The notes under the pieces were generated by a model. That model searched no databases. It was not told where the DNA came from and was given only the letters and a program-made list of their open reading frames with translations. A DNA stretch of 60,057 bases from Sporomusa silvacetica DSM 10669 (GTDB lineage: Bacteria; Bacillota; Negativicutes; Sporomusales; Sporomusaceae): the NCBI RefSeq assembly GCF_002257705.1, contig NZ_LSLK01000098.1, forward strand, positions 1-60,057. Reading direction: 5' to 3'. The position numbers were made by a program, and so were the translations under genes. This document shows positions 34,411-43,418 of the stretch, in pieces. The stretch's first letter is position 1. Every line of letters begins with the position of its first letter.

Positions 34411-34440
34411 AAGGCCTCCATGTTTGGAGACCTTATTTTT
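34411..34440. terminator. Rho-independent terminator
   Basis: GGCCTCCA/TGGAGACC with TTATTTTT on the plus strand and TTTCTTT on the minus strand. The minus-strand reading leads into the intron remnant. Confidence 0.75.
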
Positions 34441-34797
34441 GTATAATAACAGACTATTAATAAGATAGTCAAGTCTTTGTGTAAGCGACATTAGGCAAAC
34501 CAATAATATCGAAAATTACGTTGGTATAAGGCAGGGTATATTTTATTTAGTTTATCTATCATCGTTTGCCACTTATTTCTTCTAAAATTATTCTAAAAAT
34601 TGTAGGTTATTATATAGTCATCAGGTTGATAATTCCCACTAGGCTTGGTTGCTTTCGGTGTGTTGCGTTTAGCCGTTGTTGGTGGCGGATTTGAAGCGGA
34701 TTGCTGATAAAATGAATGTTTGATTTTTCGGCAAAGGATGGTTAGTTAACATATTCGTGATAAATTATTCAGAACGAGATAAAGGGGAAACAATAGT
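34441..34797. other. Gene-free region upstream of htrA
   Basis: AT-rich first half. Near 34643-34709 the plus strand reads a short protein-like tail (LGLVAFGVLRLAVVGGGF) ending in two stop codons, possibly a gene remnant. I see no further signal except likely promoter sequence for htrA. Confidence 0.35.
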
Positions 34798-35874
34798 ATG
34801 AATAAGTGGTTGCAGCGATTCAATGTCTTAATTATTGGAATTATTATTGGCGGCTTATGTGTAACGAATTACACCAAAGCTGCAGCTATGCCTAATTTAT
34901 CAATACCAACCGCTGTACAAGATGAGGGGGCATCTTTGGCCCGCAATACTTTTGTCGTTCAGGCAGTTAAAAAAGTAGGTCCTGCGGTTGTCGGCATTAC
35001 CAACAAGGCCTATATGCGAGACAATTTTGATCAGAAAGTACTTGTGGAAAAAGGGGTAGGTTCGGGAGTAATATTTGATTCGAATGGATACATTGCAACC
35101 AATTATCATGTTGTTGACGGAGCGCAAGAAATTGTCGTATCGTTAACAGATGGCAGGACTTTAAACGGTAAAGTGTTGGGAGTAGACCCGGCAACGGATT
35201 TAGCCGTAGTTAAGGTCGATGCGACCGGTTTGCCGGCTGTGGAATTTGGGAATTCTGATTCGTTGATGGCAGGCGAGCCGGCCATTGCTATTGGCAATCC
35301 CCTCGGCCTTGAGTTTCGCGGTAGTGTGACGGTCGGCGTGATTAGTGCACTAAACCGAACTATTGAAGTTGGGGACCGCAAATTTAAGTTAATCCAGACC
35401 GATGCAGCAATCAACCCTGGCAATTCGGGAGGAGCTTTGGTCAATGCTGACGGCGAGGTGGTTGGGATTAATAGTGTCAAAATTTCAGCCGCGGGTGTCG
35501 AAGGAATGGGTTTTTCAATTCCCATTAATTCTACCCGTCCAATTTTGCAATCGCTAGTGGAAAAGGGTAAGGTAAGTAGGGCGTATCTTGGCGTTGCAGC
35601 ACTGGATCGCGAATCAGCACTCCGTTATAGTTACAATGTAGAAATCGACCATGGCGTGTATGTAACCCGTGTAGAAAAAGGTGGCCCGGCTGATCAAGCT
35701 GACATCCAACAGGGTGATATCATTGAAAAAGTTAATAGTACAATTGTTAACAGCGTGGCCGATTTACGAGCTGTTTTAGATAATGTTCCGGTAGGCAGTA
35801 CGGTGGATGTTGAAATTACTCGCAATGGCAAGAATTTGACAATGCATCCGGTTGCAATCGAAATGTCTAATTAA
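34798..35874 (+). CDS. htrA: HtrA/DegP-type serine protease with PDZ domain
   Basis: A 358-residue membrane-anchored quality-control protease. The N-terminal signal anchor is at about 8-25. The trypsin-like domain carries the triad His104 (TNYHVVDG), Asp134 (ATDLAVVKV) and Ser210 (NPGNSGGAL). One PDZ domain occupies about 255-350 (YVTRVEKGGPADQADIQQGD). It would degrade misfolded proteins on the outer face of the inner membrane. AAAGGGGAA precedes the ATG. A 19-codon gene head follows at 35926 before the tyrosine recombinase, so the operon may have been cut there. Confidence 0.92.
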   Translation: MNKWLQRFNVLIIGIIIGGLCVTNYTKAAAMPNLSIPTAVQDEGASLARNTFVVQAVKKVGPAVVGITNKAYMRDNFDQKVLVEKGVGSGVIFDSNGYIATNYHVVDGAQEIVVSLTDGRTLNGKVLGVDPATDLAVVKVDATGLPAVEFGNSDSLMAGEPAIAIGNPLGLEFRGSVTVGVISALNRTIEVGDRKFKLIQTDAAINPGNSGGALVNADGEVVGINSVKISAAGVEGMGFSIPINSTRPILQSLVEKGKVSRAYLGVAALDRESALRYSYNVEIDHGVYVTRVEKGGPADQADIQQGDIIEKVNSTIVNSVADLRAVLDNVPVGSTVDVEITRNGKNLTMHPVAIEMSN

Positions 35875-35925
35875 AAATAATCCCATTTAACTCTAACTCG
35901 ATAAATATTGGAGGAGATTAATGAT

Positions 35926-35985
35926 TTGCAACGCATAGGATTAATTTTGATTCTGCTGCTATCTATCATTTCTTTAGATGTGTAA
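35926..35985 (+). pseudogene. Truncated head of a membrane or secreted protein gene
   Basis: TTG at 35926 has a strong GGAGGAG site and reads LQRIGLILILLLSIISLDV before a stop. It looks like a signal peptide or first helix whose gene body is missing. The tyrosine recombinase gene starts its 3' end nine bases later. Confidence 0.45.
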
Positions 35986-35994
35986 CTGACTAGC

Positions 35995-36975
35995 TCAAAA
36001 CATTTTATTCAATGGATTATTTTTAAATAAATTACCTTGTTCTATATATCTACGTACCATTTTTTCAGATTTATGACGTGTTTGCTGCATTATTGAACGC
36101 TCGTCAACATCATGTTGGGCTGCACTCGTGGCGAATCCTCGTCGGAGACTGTGTCCAGCAAAATTATCTGGGTTTAGACCGGAGAGTTTGGCATATTTCT
36201 TTACGATGATTGCCACAGACTGATTTGTTAATCTTCGATTACGAATTTGTTTATATTTATTTAAAGGACGGAAGAGGGGACCTGAATTTAAATGTGCTGT
36301 ATGTATCCAAGATTTTAAAGCAGTAACCGCACAGATATCCAGATTTGAGCTGTAGGGGATGGCTACCTGGGCACCCTGGCCTAGCTGATCGCCTTTAGAT
36401 TGCGCTACCAGAATGATTACACCTTCTTGCGTAAAAGTTAAATCTTCAATATCTATTTGTACCAGCTCAGATCGGCGAAAAGCACCCATAAAACCAAGCA
36501 GCAACAAAGCTTTATCTCGAATTCCTGCTATATCTGTATTATCAAAGTAAGATGTAATATTTCGTAAATCTTCCATTAAAATTGGCGCTTTGCCTCGTTG
36601 CAGAGTGCCTTTTTCACGTTTGATGGCATCCAATGCATTTCGAACGAGACCACCGCGACATGGATTCTTGTCAACATATCCAGCAGCTTTATGATTTTCC
36701 GAAATAGCACTTAAGCGTCGAGATACCGTATTAGCTTTAGCATGATCAGCTAAGTCATTAATATAATTGACAATAGTTTCTGGTTCCGCAGGTAAAGCTT
36801 GTAAGCTATGATGTGTACACCAATCATAAAAATCCATCCAGTCAGCTTCATATGCACGTAAGGTATTATCCGATTTAGATTTTTGTAAGCGTTTTTTGCT
36901 TTTTATTGATAGCTTCTTGTTATTTTGAATAAAATTATTTTTACGTAGTACAAAATCTTTATCATTGCTATTCAT
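35995..36975 (-). CDS. Tyrosine recombinase/integrase
   Basis: A 326-residue site-specific recombinase. The N-terminal SAM-like core-binding domain (about 45-140) contains NTLRAYEADWMDFYDWC. The catalytic domain shows Arg I in GFMGAFRRSELVQI, the HxxR box in AGHSLRRGFAT, and a late RHKSEKMVRRYIEQG containing the catalytic Tyr. The start at 36975 has GAGGGAG upstream; the longer frame to 37005 does not. There is no excisionase or cargo obviously attached, and it stands between a truncated gene and a truncated reverse transcriptase. It may be a stranded integrase or a DNA-inversion or tailoring enzyme. Confidence 0.9.
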   Translation of the reverse strand: MNSNDKDFVLRKNNFIQNNKKLSIKSKKRLQKSKSDNTLRAYEADWMDFYDWCTHHSLQALPAEPETIVNYINDLADHAKANTVSRRLSAISENHKAAGYVDKNPCRGGLVRNALDAIKREKGTLQRGKAPILMEDLRNITSYFDNTDIAGIRDKALLLLGFMGAFRRSELVQIDIEDLTFTQEGVIILVAQSKGDQLGQGAQVAIPYSSNLDICAVTALKSWIHTAHLNSGPLFRPLNKYKQIRNRRLTNQSVAIIVKKYAKLSGLNPDNFAGHSLRRGFATSAAQHDVDERSIMQQTRHKSEKMVRRYIEQGNLFKNNPLNKMF

Positions 36976-37195
36976 AATAGACTCCCTCGAAAAAATAGTC
37001 GTCAACTAGTGATAACTATAAATTATCATTAGTTATAAAATGCTTGAATTTATATGGTTTATACGGTTTAACTATTGAATCATTTCTTATATATTTATTT
37101 ATAGATTTGCATAACTAAATTTTAATTGCCTCTAAGATTGCTATTCTTTATTCAAGTTTTTTTGATTTTACGGGCAATATGACCCTCTTTTTCGC

Positions 37196-37930
37196 AGGGT
37201 AAAGTATGTGCGCTATGCTGACGATTTTCTGATTGGACTCATTGCCCCTAAATCCTATGCGGTGGAACTTAAGCAGCAAATCAAGGAATTTATCCAAAAC
37301 AAACTCTGTCTCAGGTTAAGCGATGAGAAAACCAAAATCACACATGCTTCTGATCATGATATAGCTTTTCTTGGCTATATTATCCGCAAGGGCTATGGCA
37401 AACACAGTAAGTTTCAAATCCGCCCTTTTGATTCATCCCTCCGTGTCCACATGAATACGGAGGGTATCTTGAACAAACTGCGGGATAACGGTATGTGTAC
37501 AGCAAGTGGCTATCCCATCGGTATCACCCGTCTACTTCGGGAACTTCCACAAGACATCATCAAATATGGTAACCAGGTTCTGCGCGGGTTGTTGACTCAG
37601 CAGCTCGGCTGCTGCAATTTCTTTGAAGGCTGGCGCATCCAGTACATCGTACAATTCAGCCTCAAGAAAGTGTTCGCTCGCTACAGTAAGCGGCTCTCGG
37701 TGACCTATGAAAACGCCAAGGGATACGCTCGATCTGTCAGCCTGGCTCTGTATGCATCGTTTGCTAGGCAAAAGAGTTTCTTTGCTACTATCAAGTCGGC
37801 TGTGACATCTTTTCACTTGCCTGTTTACAACTTGGTAAAAATAATTTGTAATATTACGTCTTATACAAAAACCAAAGAAATCCTCCTTTTGGAAGCTATA
37901 AGGTTTCAGCGTAAGCCGAAATTTTCATAA
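37196..37930 (+). pseudogene. 5'-truncated group II intron reverse transcriptase/maturase
   Basis: The frame opens RVKYVRYADDFLIGLIAP, which contains the catalytic YADD, and continues with LRLSDEKTKITHA and IAFLGYIIRKGYG. A maturase-like X domain follows (RLLRELPQDIIKYGNQVLRG, FSLKKVFARYSKRLSV). The first seven or so RT blocks are missing and no start codon or intron 5' end is visible, so it is a remnant. It differs in sequence from the remnant at 34080-34392. Confidence 0.85.
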
Positions 37931-38040
37931 CCACAAGCCATAGAAGCCACTTAAGATTATCATCAATCCATGCGGACTAGAACCAAGCAAGCCTACGGCA
38001 ATGCAGTTCGTTGCTACCATAGCCCCGCAGGGTCTGCAGC

Positions 38041-38138
38041 ACGTCGGATAACTGATATTTTATGTCTAAGAGCGGAGGAAAACTGGCGTGATTTGTGCCT
38101 CCGATCGTCAACTTAACATAATAGATATTATCGGACAT
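38041..38138. promoter_or_regulatory. Two inverted dif-like (XerCD) sites around a hairpin
   Basis: The complement of 38111-38138 matches the Bacillus-type dif site at 21 of 28 positions by eye, including ATAATAT and TTATGT. A weaker dif-like site in the opposite orientation lies at 38041-38070 (GTCGGATAAC then TTATGTCTAAG, with a longer spacer). CGGAGG/CCTCCG between them can fold the two together. The rest of 37931-38245 contains no gene that I can support. Confidence 0.5.
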
Positions 38139-38245
38139 AAAATTTATTGGAAAATTAAATACAAATTACACGAACAAACGTTTTGTATCTGGTGGCACCA
38201 ATATTAATTTTGCAACACAAAACTCTCCTACTGTGAACAATATAA

Positions 38246-38279
38246 TAAAAAAAGCATCTCACGCGAGTTGCTTTTTTTT
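38246..38279. terminator. Bidirectional Rho-independent terminator
   Basis: AAAAAAAGCA/TGCTTTTTTT around a 12-base loop that pairs further inward (CTC/GAG). It ends the VanW-domain gene on the minus strand. Confidence 0.8.
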
Positions 38280-38303
38280 ATTATTACCCTTAATTAAATT
38301 GAA

Positions 38304-39695
38304 TTATAAATTAGTGCTATTCTTAGGTTTAGGTTGCTGGACTGGAATCTTAGCTCCAACGCGTATGATCCTGTCAACAGGGGGAAATTCATCGGTTCCT
38401 AACAGTTCCTGTTTAACAATTTGCCCATCGACTTTTTTTATACGATAGGTAGATACCTGAACCCCTCTTTGTCCTTCATCTTCTACAATTTCTTTTCCTA
38501 ATTCTAGCTGCTGATCTTGTTGGATGATGGTATTCGGCTCTAATATCTTTTTATCTGCAGAAACTATATAAATTTCAGGCTGTTTTTTGATTTGCTTGCC
38601 CCAAATATTTATAGTAAGCCTGCTTCCCGATACTTCACTAGTAATATAAATATTCTGAGTTAGTGTGTTCTTAAACTTAAAATCTAATTGATTATCGGCA
38701 ACTGTTGCATCCTGTCCTAAGGGTACATAACCAGGTGGATGAAAATGAGCTGTTCGTTCCTCAATACTCAAGTCTGCTAGCAAAACAGCATTGTACAGGG
38801 TACTGCTAACCTGGCATACTCCCCCACCCCAATCAGGTACTAAAACTCCATTAATATATCCAGGAGCTTTTTTATAGCCAAATTGAGGCAAACGTAAGCC
38901 TACAACATCATTAAAAGAAAATACTTCCCCTGCTTTCACCAGCAAACCATTAACACTGCGAGCTGCTAAAATCACATTTTGCATGCGGTTTTGATCCCAA
39001 GGATCAAAATGCGTAATATAAGAAGCAATTACTCCATCAATTTCTGCGAGATCACTAGCCACTACTGATGGTATAAAGTCGTCGACCGGTATTGTAAAGG
39101 TAAAAGTTATCTTAGTATTAAGATTGTCAAGCGCCAATGCCAAAGTTTTAGCTAAGTCTACTTTATGTCCGACTATCTCTGGAACGATCTCGAAATTTTT
39201 AGCTAATTTTATCCTGGCATTCTGTGGTTCTTGATTAATACTATTAGCAATATTGGCAAAAATACTTTGAATTTTTTCCTGGTTATATTGGACAGTTAAT
39301 GGCAATTTATGTCCCTGATTTACCGCTAAATATCTTTCTTTTAAGCGATGAATAATGTTACCAGTCCGTCCAATATCGTATGCCTGCTGAGCTAATTGTT
39401 TTGCTTGAATACTCAAGTCAATGTCTTGTGCAGAAATTGTCCACTTTTGATTTTGATATACTGCTGTAATCACTGGTGTTTTTGCAGTCCGTTCTTTAAA
39501 TGTAGTCGCAATCTTTTCCTGCGCTTGCATTATTGATAAACCACCAACATGAATATCGCCAACAGTTACCCCGTGGTAAATTTCGTTTTTGACCAAGAAA
39601 GCTGTATTAGCCGCAATCATACTTACTGAACTAAATAACATTATAATAAGTAAGAAAAAGAGTATGTTTGCATTTTTTGATGTTACAGTCTGCAC
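38304..39695 (-). CDS. VanW-domain cell-wall protein
   Basis: A 463-residue exported protein. The N-terminal anchor (ILFFLLIIMLFSSVSMI) is followed by a peptidoglycan-binding-like region (about 40-215, VTVGDIHVGGLSIMQAQEKI). The VanW domain comes next (about 225-360) with GEVFSFNDVVG, the hallmark PDWGGGVCQVSSTLYNAVL and ERTAHFHPPGYVPLGQDAT. A C-terminal beta domain (LEPNTIIQQDQQLELGKEIV onward) resembles G5-like modules. Such proteins modify or bind peptidoglycan in Firmicutes; no vancomycin cluster is present. The start is GTG at 39695, with AAGGGA rather far upstream, so the exact start is less certain than the rest. Confidence 0.88.
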   Translation of the reverse strand: MQTVTSKNANILFFLLIIMLFSSVSMIAANTAFLVKNEIYHGVTVGDIHVGGLSIMQAQEKIATTFKERTAKTPVITAVYQNQKWTISAQDIDLSIQAKQLAQQAYDIGRTGNIIHRLKERYLAVNQGHKLPLTVQYNQEKIQSIFANIANSINQEPQNARIKLAKNFEIVPEIVGHKVDLAKTLALALDNLNTKITFTFTIPVDDFIPSVVASDLAEIDGVIASYITHFDPWDQNRMQNVILAARSVNGLLVKAGEVFSFNDVVGLRLPQFGYKKAPGYINGVLVPDWGGGVCQVSSTLYNAVLLADLSIEERTAHFHPPGYVPLGQDATVADNQLDFKFKNTLTQNIYITSEVSGSRLTINIWGKQIKKQPEIYIVSADKKILEPNTIIQQDQQLELGKEIVEDEGQRGVQVSTYRIKKVDGQIVKQELLGTDEFPPVDRIIRVGAKIPVQQPKPKNSTNL

Positions 39696-39720
39696 AAGGC
39701 ATAATCAATCCCTTCGTTAT

Positions 39721-39876
39721 GGTAAGATAAGACGACTTGGCTTGTGCCAAGTCCTTTAGGACGGCCGAATTGCTATGCCATCCATGGCGCAATTGGCACT
39801 AGCGCCATCCGGGCGCGTCGCCAGCAGAAGCCCTAGTCGTTCAATCCAGGGAAAGTTATACTTTCCATCTGGATAA
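39721..39876 (+). repeat. Dispersed structured repeat, copy 3 with internal insertion
   Basis: It has the same ends as the other copies (GGTAAGATAAGAC… and …TACTTTCCATCTGGATAA). About 60 extra bases sit between the two hairpins, themselves rich in inverted repeats (GGCGC/GCGCC types). It is immediately downstream of the PRC-barrel gene's terminator on the minus strand and upstream of the VanW gene. Confidence 0.85.
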
Positions 39877-39901
39877 CAAACCCCCGCCGAAATAGCGGGG
39901 G
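39877..39901 (-). terminator. Rho-independent terminator of the PRC-barrel gene
   Basis: CCCCCGC/GCGGGGG with a seven-base loop; the minus strand continues TTTGTT. Confidence 0.75.
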
Positions 39902-39905
39902 AATC

Positions 39906-39941
39906 TTGGATACTATTTTGGATACTGTTTTGGATACTGTT
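39906..39941. repeat. Three tandem 12-bp units at the end of the PRC-barrel gene
   Basis: TTGGATACTATT is followed by two identical TTGGATACTGTT units without gaps. The third overlaps the stop codon at 39940. A replication-slippage product or short regulatory array. Confidence 0.8.
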
Positions 39942-40785
39942 ATTGAATGTTCATTGACAGTTCAACAAACTTACCGGCAAGCTTTGCTTTTTGCAAAACT
40001 TCCTCAGTAATCTCGCCACCCTGATCAACAATTAACATTCCATTATCAGTCTCTATCCGACGAGCAGCTTTCTTGCCAAGTAAGAACTTACGATGTTTAT
40101 CATCAAATTTTTTCGCAGAATCATCAACAGGCTGTTGCTCTGCTTCATGAACTTCATTAGCTGGAGTTGGAGCAGCAATCTCAGCCTGAGAAACAGGTAT
40201 AGGATCGAGCTTAGCGGGAATAGGTTCCAATTCAGGCTCAACCACTGGTTCTGGTTGAACAGTTACAGTAGGGATAGTTTCAATAACTTCAACACTGTTG
40301 GCTGCAGATATAGTACTTACCTCATCACTATCGGAAACAATTAAGACCGCTTTGCCAAATGTAACAATATTTTGTGCTGGGAGTTCTACAACTTCACCGT
40401 CTGTTTTTTCTAACTCACAAGTAATGATTTTACCTGAGTTATCAACGATAAATTCATTAATTTTACCTTGAATTTTGCCGCCTTTAGTAAGTACTTTAGT
40501 ACCAATAATTTTAACACCAGTTTCAAACATTTTTTCAAACTCAGGTTGGTCAGTAATAGCTATGATATCACTACTATTATTGATAGTAACGGCAGATTCA
40601 CCAAGACCCGCGATTGCATTGAATGGTAAAAGCTTAGCACCTAAATACCATTTACCATCATCAATAACTAATGCAGCTATTGTACCATTAGAATAATTAA
40701 CAAGAAGCTCTTTAACATTACCCAATTCTTTACCTTCGGTAATGCTAATAATTGGCTGTCCAATAATGTCCACACTTTTTTTCAT
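39940..40785 (-). CDS. PRC-barrel domain protein
   Basis: A 281-residue soluble protein with two PRC-barrel domains in tandem (about 5-75, IIGQPIISITEGKELGNVKE; and about 90-150, IIGTKVLTKGGKIQGKINEF). A Pro/Glu/Val-rich linker (about 175-230) and a C-terminal segment KKFDDKHRKFLLGKKAARRI follow. PRC barrels serve in RNA processing (RimM) and in sporulation or cell-division contexts in Firmicutes; this two-barrel form is typical of clostridia-like genomes. GGAGG precedes the ATG. It follows the TPR gene by 29 bases, so the two are probably co-transcribed. Confidence 0.85.
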   Translation of the reverse strand: MKKSVDIIGQPIISITEGKELGNVKELLVNYSNGTIAALVIDDGKWYLGAKLLPFNAIAGLGESAVTINNSSDIIAITDQPEFEKMFETGVKIIGTKVLTKGGKIQGKINEFIVDNSGKIITCELEKTDGEVVELPAQNIVTFGKAVLIVSDSDEVSTISAANSVEVIETIPTVTVQPEPVVEPELEPIPAKLDPIPVSQAEIAAPTPANEVHEAEQQPVDDSAKKFDDKHRKFLLGKKAARRIETDNGMLIVDQGGEITEEVLQKAKLAGKFVELSMNIQ

Positions 40786-40814
40786 TTTATGACCTCCATA
40801 TATCTCTTAATTAA

Positions 40815-42044
40815 TTAGATATTACCTACACTGCGCCACTCGCGAAATTCTTCATCAATCTGTTTTACTATTTGTGGCGGAATCTTTAAAAACGGAATGT
40901 TCCCAAGGCGATTTTGGAGTAAAACATTTTTGATAATACGCAAATAAGCAATTGTACAAATAAATTCCTGTTCCATCATTTCGTCTTGCTTGGTGTGAGA
41001 TAAATTACGACCATCACCAAATTCCTTAATGGCACCATCGTAGTCTCCCTTGTTTTTTAATATATTACCAATCTCGACGGTGAGAAATGGAGCAGCTTCA
41101 CTATTAGGATATAAATTCAATGCTTTTTTAAAAGCATTGAATGCAATTTCATAATTTTGACTTTCTTTATTCAAGAAAGCAAAATCAATCAAATCATCTA
41201 ATTTATCAGATTCCAACTGGATAAGATCTATTGGTTCTGTAGAGTTTCCAATTACTAATTGAGCATCTTCCCCATTCTCATGACTATCCATGAGTTGCTG
41301 CTCAACTATAAGGTCTTCAGAAAGATCAATATTTTCAGGGATCAAACCAGTAGTTACTGGTTCATCTAATTCATCTAAATCGAAATCAGATTCGATAATT
41401 GGTGCAACAACTTGAGAGTCTGGTTTCGATTTAGCCGCCTCCTGCACAGATGACTGCTCTGGCGGCAGTGCACCATCATCTGGCACTAAACCATCCTCAC
41501 CAGCTGTCACATCAGAGATTTGTTGTGAAACTTCTGCATCTTCCTCAGTCTCGTGACTATCCATGAGTTGCTGCTCAACTATAAGGTCTTCAGAAGGACC
41601 AATATTTTCAGTAGTCAAACCATTGCGTACTGGTTCCGCTAAATCAGCTTCAATAACTGGAATAACAGCTAGAGAATCATCCTGATAGGGTTCTTTCTGA
41701 GTCGTCATCTTAGCTGATATCTCAGGCTGGATTAACGGTTCAGCCTGGCAACACGCGCTTTCTGCCTCAGTGTCGAGTTTTTGCTGTGGCGAAGGTTCAT
41801 TATCACATCGAGCAACAAAGTAAGCAAATACAACTGAAAAAATTGCCAACACAGCCAAAGTGCCAGGTAAACCGGCAAATCCCACAACAATTTTGGGTAA
41901 GACCAGGCTGATAAACATGGCACATATTGCACATAACAAGAGCGGCTTTAATCGCAAGCCAAGCCCAAATAGGTTGTTTGCCACCTTATAGACAATCAGC
42001 GTTGCAATGAAAATAGCAACCAAACTGGCAATTATATATTCCAC
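40815..42044 (-). CDS. Membrane-anchored TPR-like protein with internal duplication
   Basis: A 409-residue protein. The N-terminus has two or three hydrophobic helices (to about residue 80), the middle is a long acidic low-complexity region, and the C-terminus a TPR-like pair (AFNAFKKALNLYPNSEAAPF and GDYDGAIKEFGDGRNLSHTK). Within the acidic part SEDLIVEQQLMDSHE occurs twice, about 90 residues apart, with the surrounding ENI and SQ segments also alike; the DNA is nearly identical over about 60 bases. It likely tethers partners at the membrane. Function is otherwise unknown. Confidence 0.75.
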   Translation of the reverse strand: MEYIIASLVAIFIATLIVYKVANNLFGLGLRLKPLLLCAICAMFISLVLPKIVVGFAGLPGTLAVLAIFSVVFAYFVARCDNEPSPQQKLDTEAESACCQAEPLIQPEISAKMTTQKEPYQDDSLAVIPVIEADLAEPVRNGLTTENIGPSEDLIVEQQLMDSHETEEDAEVSQQISDVTAGEDGLVPDDGALPPEQSSVQEAAKSKPDSQVVAPIIESDFDLDELDEPVTTGLIPENIDLSEDLIVEQQLMDSHENGEDAQLVIGNSTEPIDLIQLESDKLDDLIDFAFLNKESQNYEIAFNAFKKALNLYPNSEAAPFLTVEIGNILKNKGDYDGAIKEFGDGRNLSHTKQDEMMEQEFICTIAYLRIIKNVLLQNRLGNIPFLKIPPQIVKQIDEEFREWRSVGNI

Positions 42045-42173
42045 GATAAACCACCAAAAGCTACATATTTTTTCCAGCCATAATAAGTCATACTTTTACT
42101 GTATTCGACGCCTTGGCCTTTTTTCCTGTCATAAATGTATTCTATTTATGAAATGTGCAAAGAAATACCAAAA

Positions 42174-43415
42174 TTACATGTTTATAATAGCATTCGCTGC
42201 TCCTAGAATGCCGAGTGCAGCATGCTCCAAGGTTAATCCACCTTGGAGGTAGATGATATAAGGTGGACGTAACGGACCGTCCGCACTCAGTTCAATTGAT
42301 GAACCTTGAATAAACGTCCCCCCTGCCATAATTACCTGATCAGTATATCCAGGCATTGGGCCAGGTAGTGGCCGTACATGCGCATCTACGGGGGAATATT
42401 GTTGTAATCCTTGGCAAAATGCAACCATTTTCTCCGGTGATCCAAGTTCTATAGCTTGGATAATATCGCTTCGCAGTTCGTTAAAGTGCGGTAAAGTTTT
42501 ATAGCCCAATAAATCAAATAATATGGCAGCAAATATGGCTCCTTTTAACGCTTGAGCCACAACATGAGGCGCTAAAAACAAACCTTGATAAAGTAATCGG
42601 CTATCAGCAAGACTAGCGCCCAAATGTCCACCCAAGCCTGGTGCGGTTAAACGATAGGAAGCCATATCTACTAATTCTGTCTTACCAGCAATATATCCGC
42701 CTGATGGCGCTAGACCGCCGCCTGGGTTTTTAATTAGTGATCCTGCCATTATATCAGCACCTGCTGCAGTTGGTTCAGCGATATCCACAAATTCGCCATA
42801 ACAGTTATCCACAAAGCAGATACAATCTGGCTTGTGTCTCTTTATTTCAGCGCAGGCAGCACTAATTTCGCTAATGGATAATGGTTTTCGTAAACTATAA
42901 CCCCGTGAACGTTGTAGCAATGCTATTTTAGTATTACTTTTAAGATAGCCAGCAATTGCATTAAGGTTGATTCCATCTGGAGTCATCGGTATTTCCTGAT
43001 AGGTAACGCCACTTTCTATCAGTGAACCTGGGGTATGAACTGTCTGGCCAATGACTGTCTGCATGGTATCATAGGGTGTACCTGTAAGGGACAGCAACTC
43101 ATCTCCTGGACGCAACAAGCCAAATAAGACACAGGCTAGTGCATGTGTCCCAGATACAAATTGAGTACGCACCAAAGCCTTTTCAGCTCCACATAGCTCC
43201 GCCCACACGGCTTCAAGGCGATCTCGTCCACTATCTCCATAGCCATAGCCGGTTGTTGTACGAAAAAGATACTCGGAAATTTGATGATTGCGAAAAGCCT
43301 TAAGTACCTTGGCTGTATTACTTTCTGATATCTCATCAATTCTCGCAAATAGCGGCCGTGCCTGTTCCATTGTTTTTGTTTTTAATGCCATAATCTGATC
43401 TGAAAATAAATTCAT
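42174..43415 (-). CDS. ynbB: PLP-dependent lyase-like protein, YnbB/methionine gamma-lyase family
   Basis: A 413-residue fold-type I PLP enzyme of the family annotated as aluminium resistance or methionine gamma-lyase-like. Visible are TTTGYGYGDSGRDRLEAVWA, the cofactor-stacking region VRTQFVSGTHAL, FVDNCYGEF (Asp contacting PLP) and the Schiff-base Lys in MAGSLIKNPGGGLAP. Its reaction is not established. It starts three bases after the hflX stop, a conserved neighbour pair in Firmicutes, and is surely co-transcribed with it. Confidence 0.88.
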   Translation of the reverse strand: MNLFSDQIMALKTKTMEQARPLFARIDEISESNTAKVLKAFRNHQISEYLFRTTTGYGYGDSGRDRLEAVWAELCGAEKALVRTQFVSGTHALACVLFGLLRPGDELLSLTGTPYDTMQTVIGQTVHTPGSLIESGVTYQEIPMTPDGINLNAIAGYLKSNTKIALLQRSRGYSLRKPLSISEISAACAEIKRHKPDCICFVDNCYGEFVDIAEPTAAGADIMAGSLIKNPGGGLAPSGGYIAGKTELVDMASYRLTAPGLGGHLGASLADSRLLYQGLFLAPHVVAQALKGAIFAAILFDLLGYKTLPHFNELRSDIIQAIELGSPEKMVAFCQGLQQYSPVDAHVRPLPGPMPGYTDQVIMAGGTFIQGSSIELSADGPLRPPYIIYLQGGLTLEHAALGILGAANAIINM

Positions 43416-43418
43416 TAG

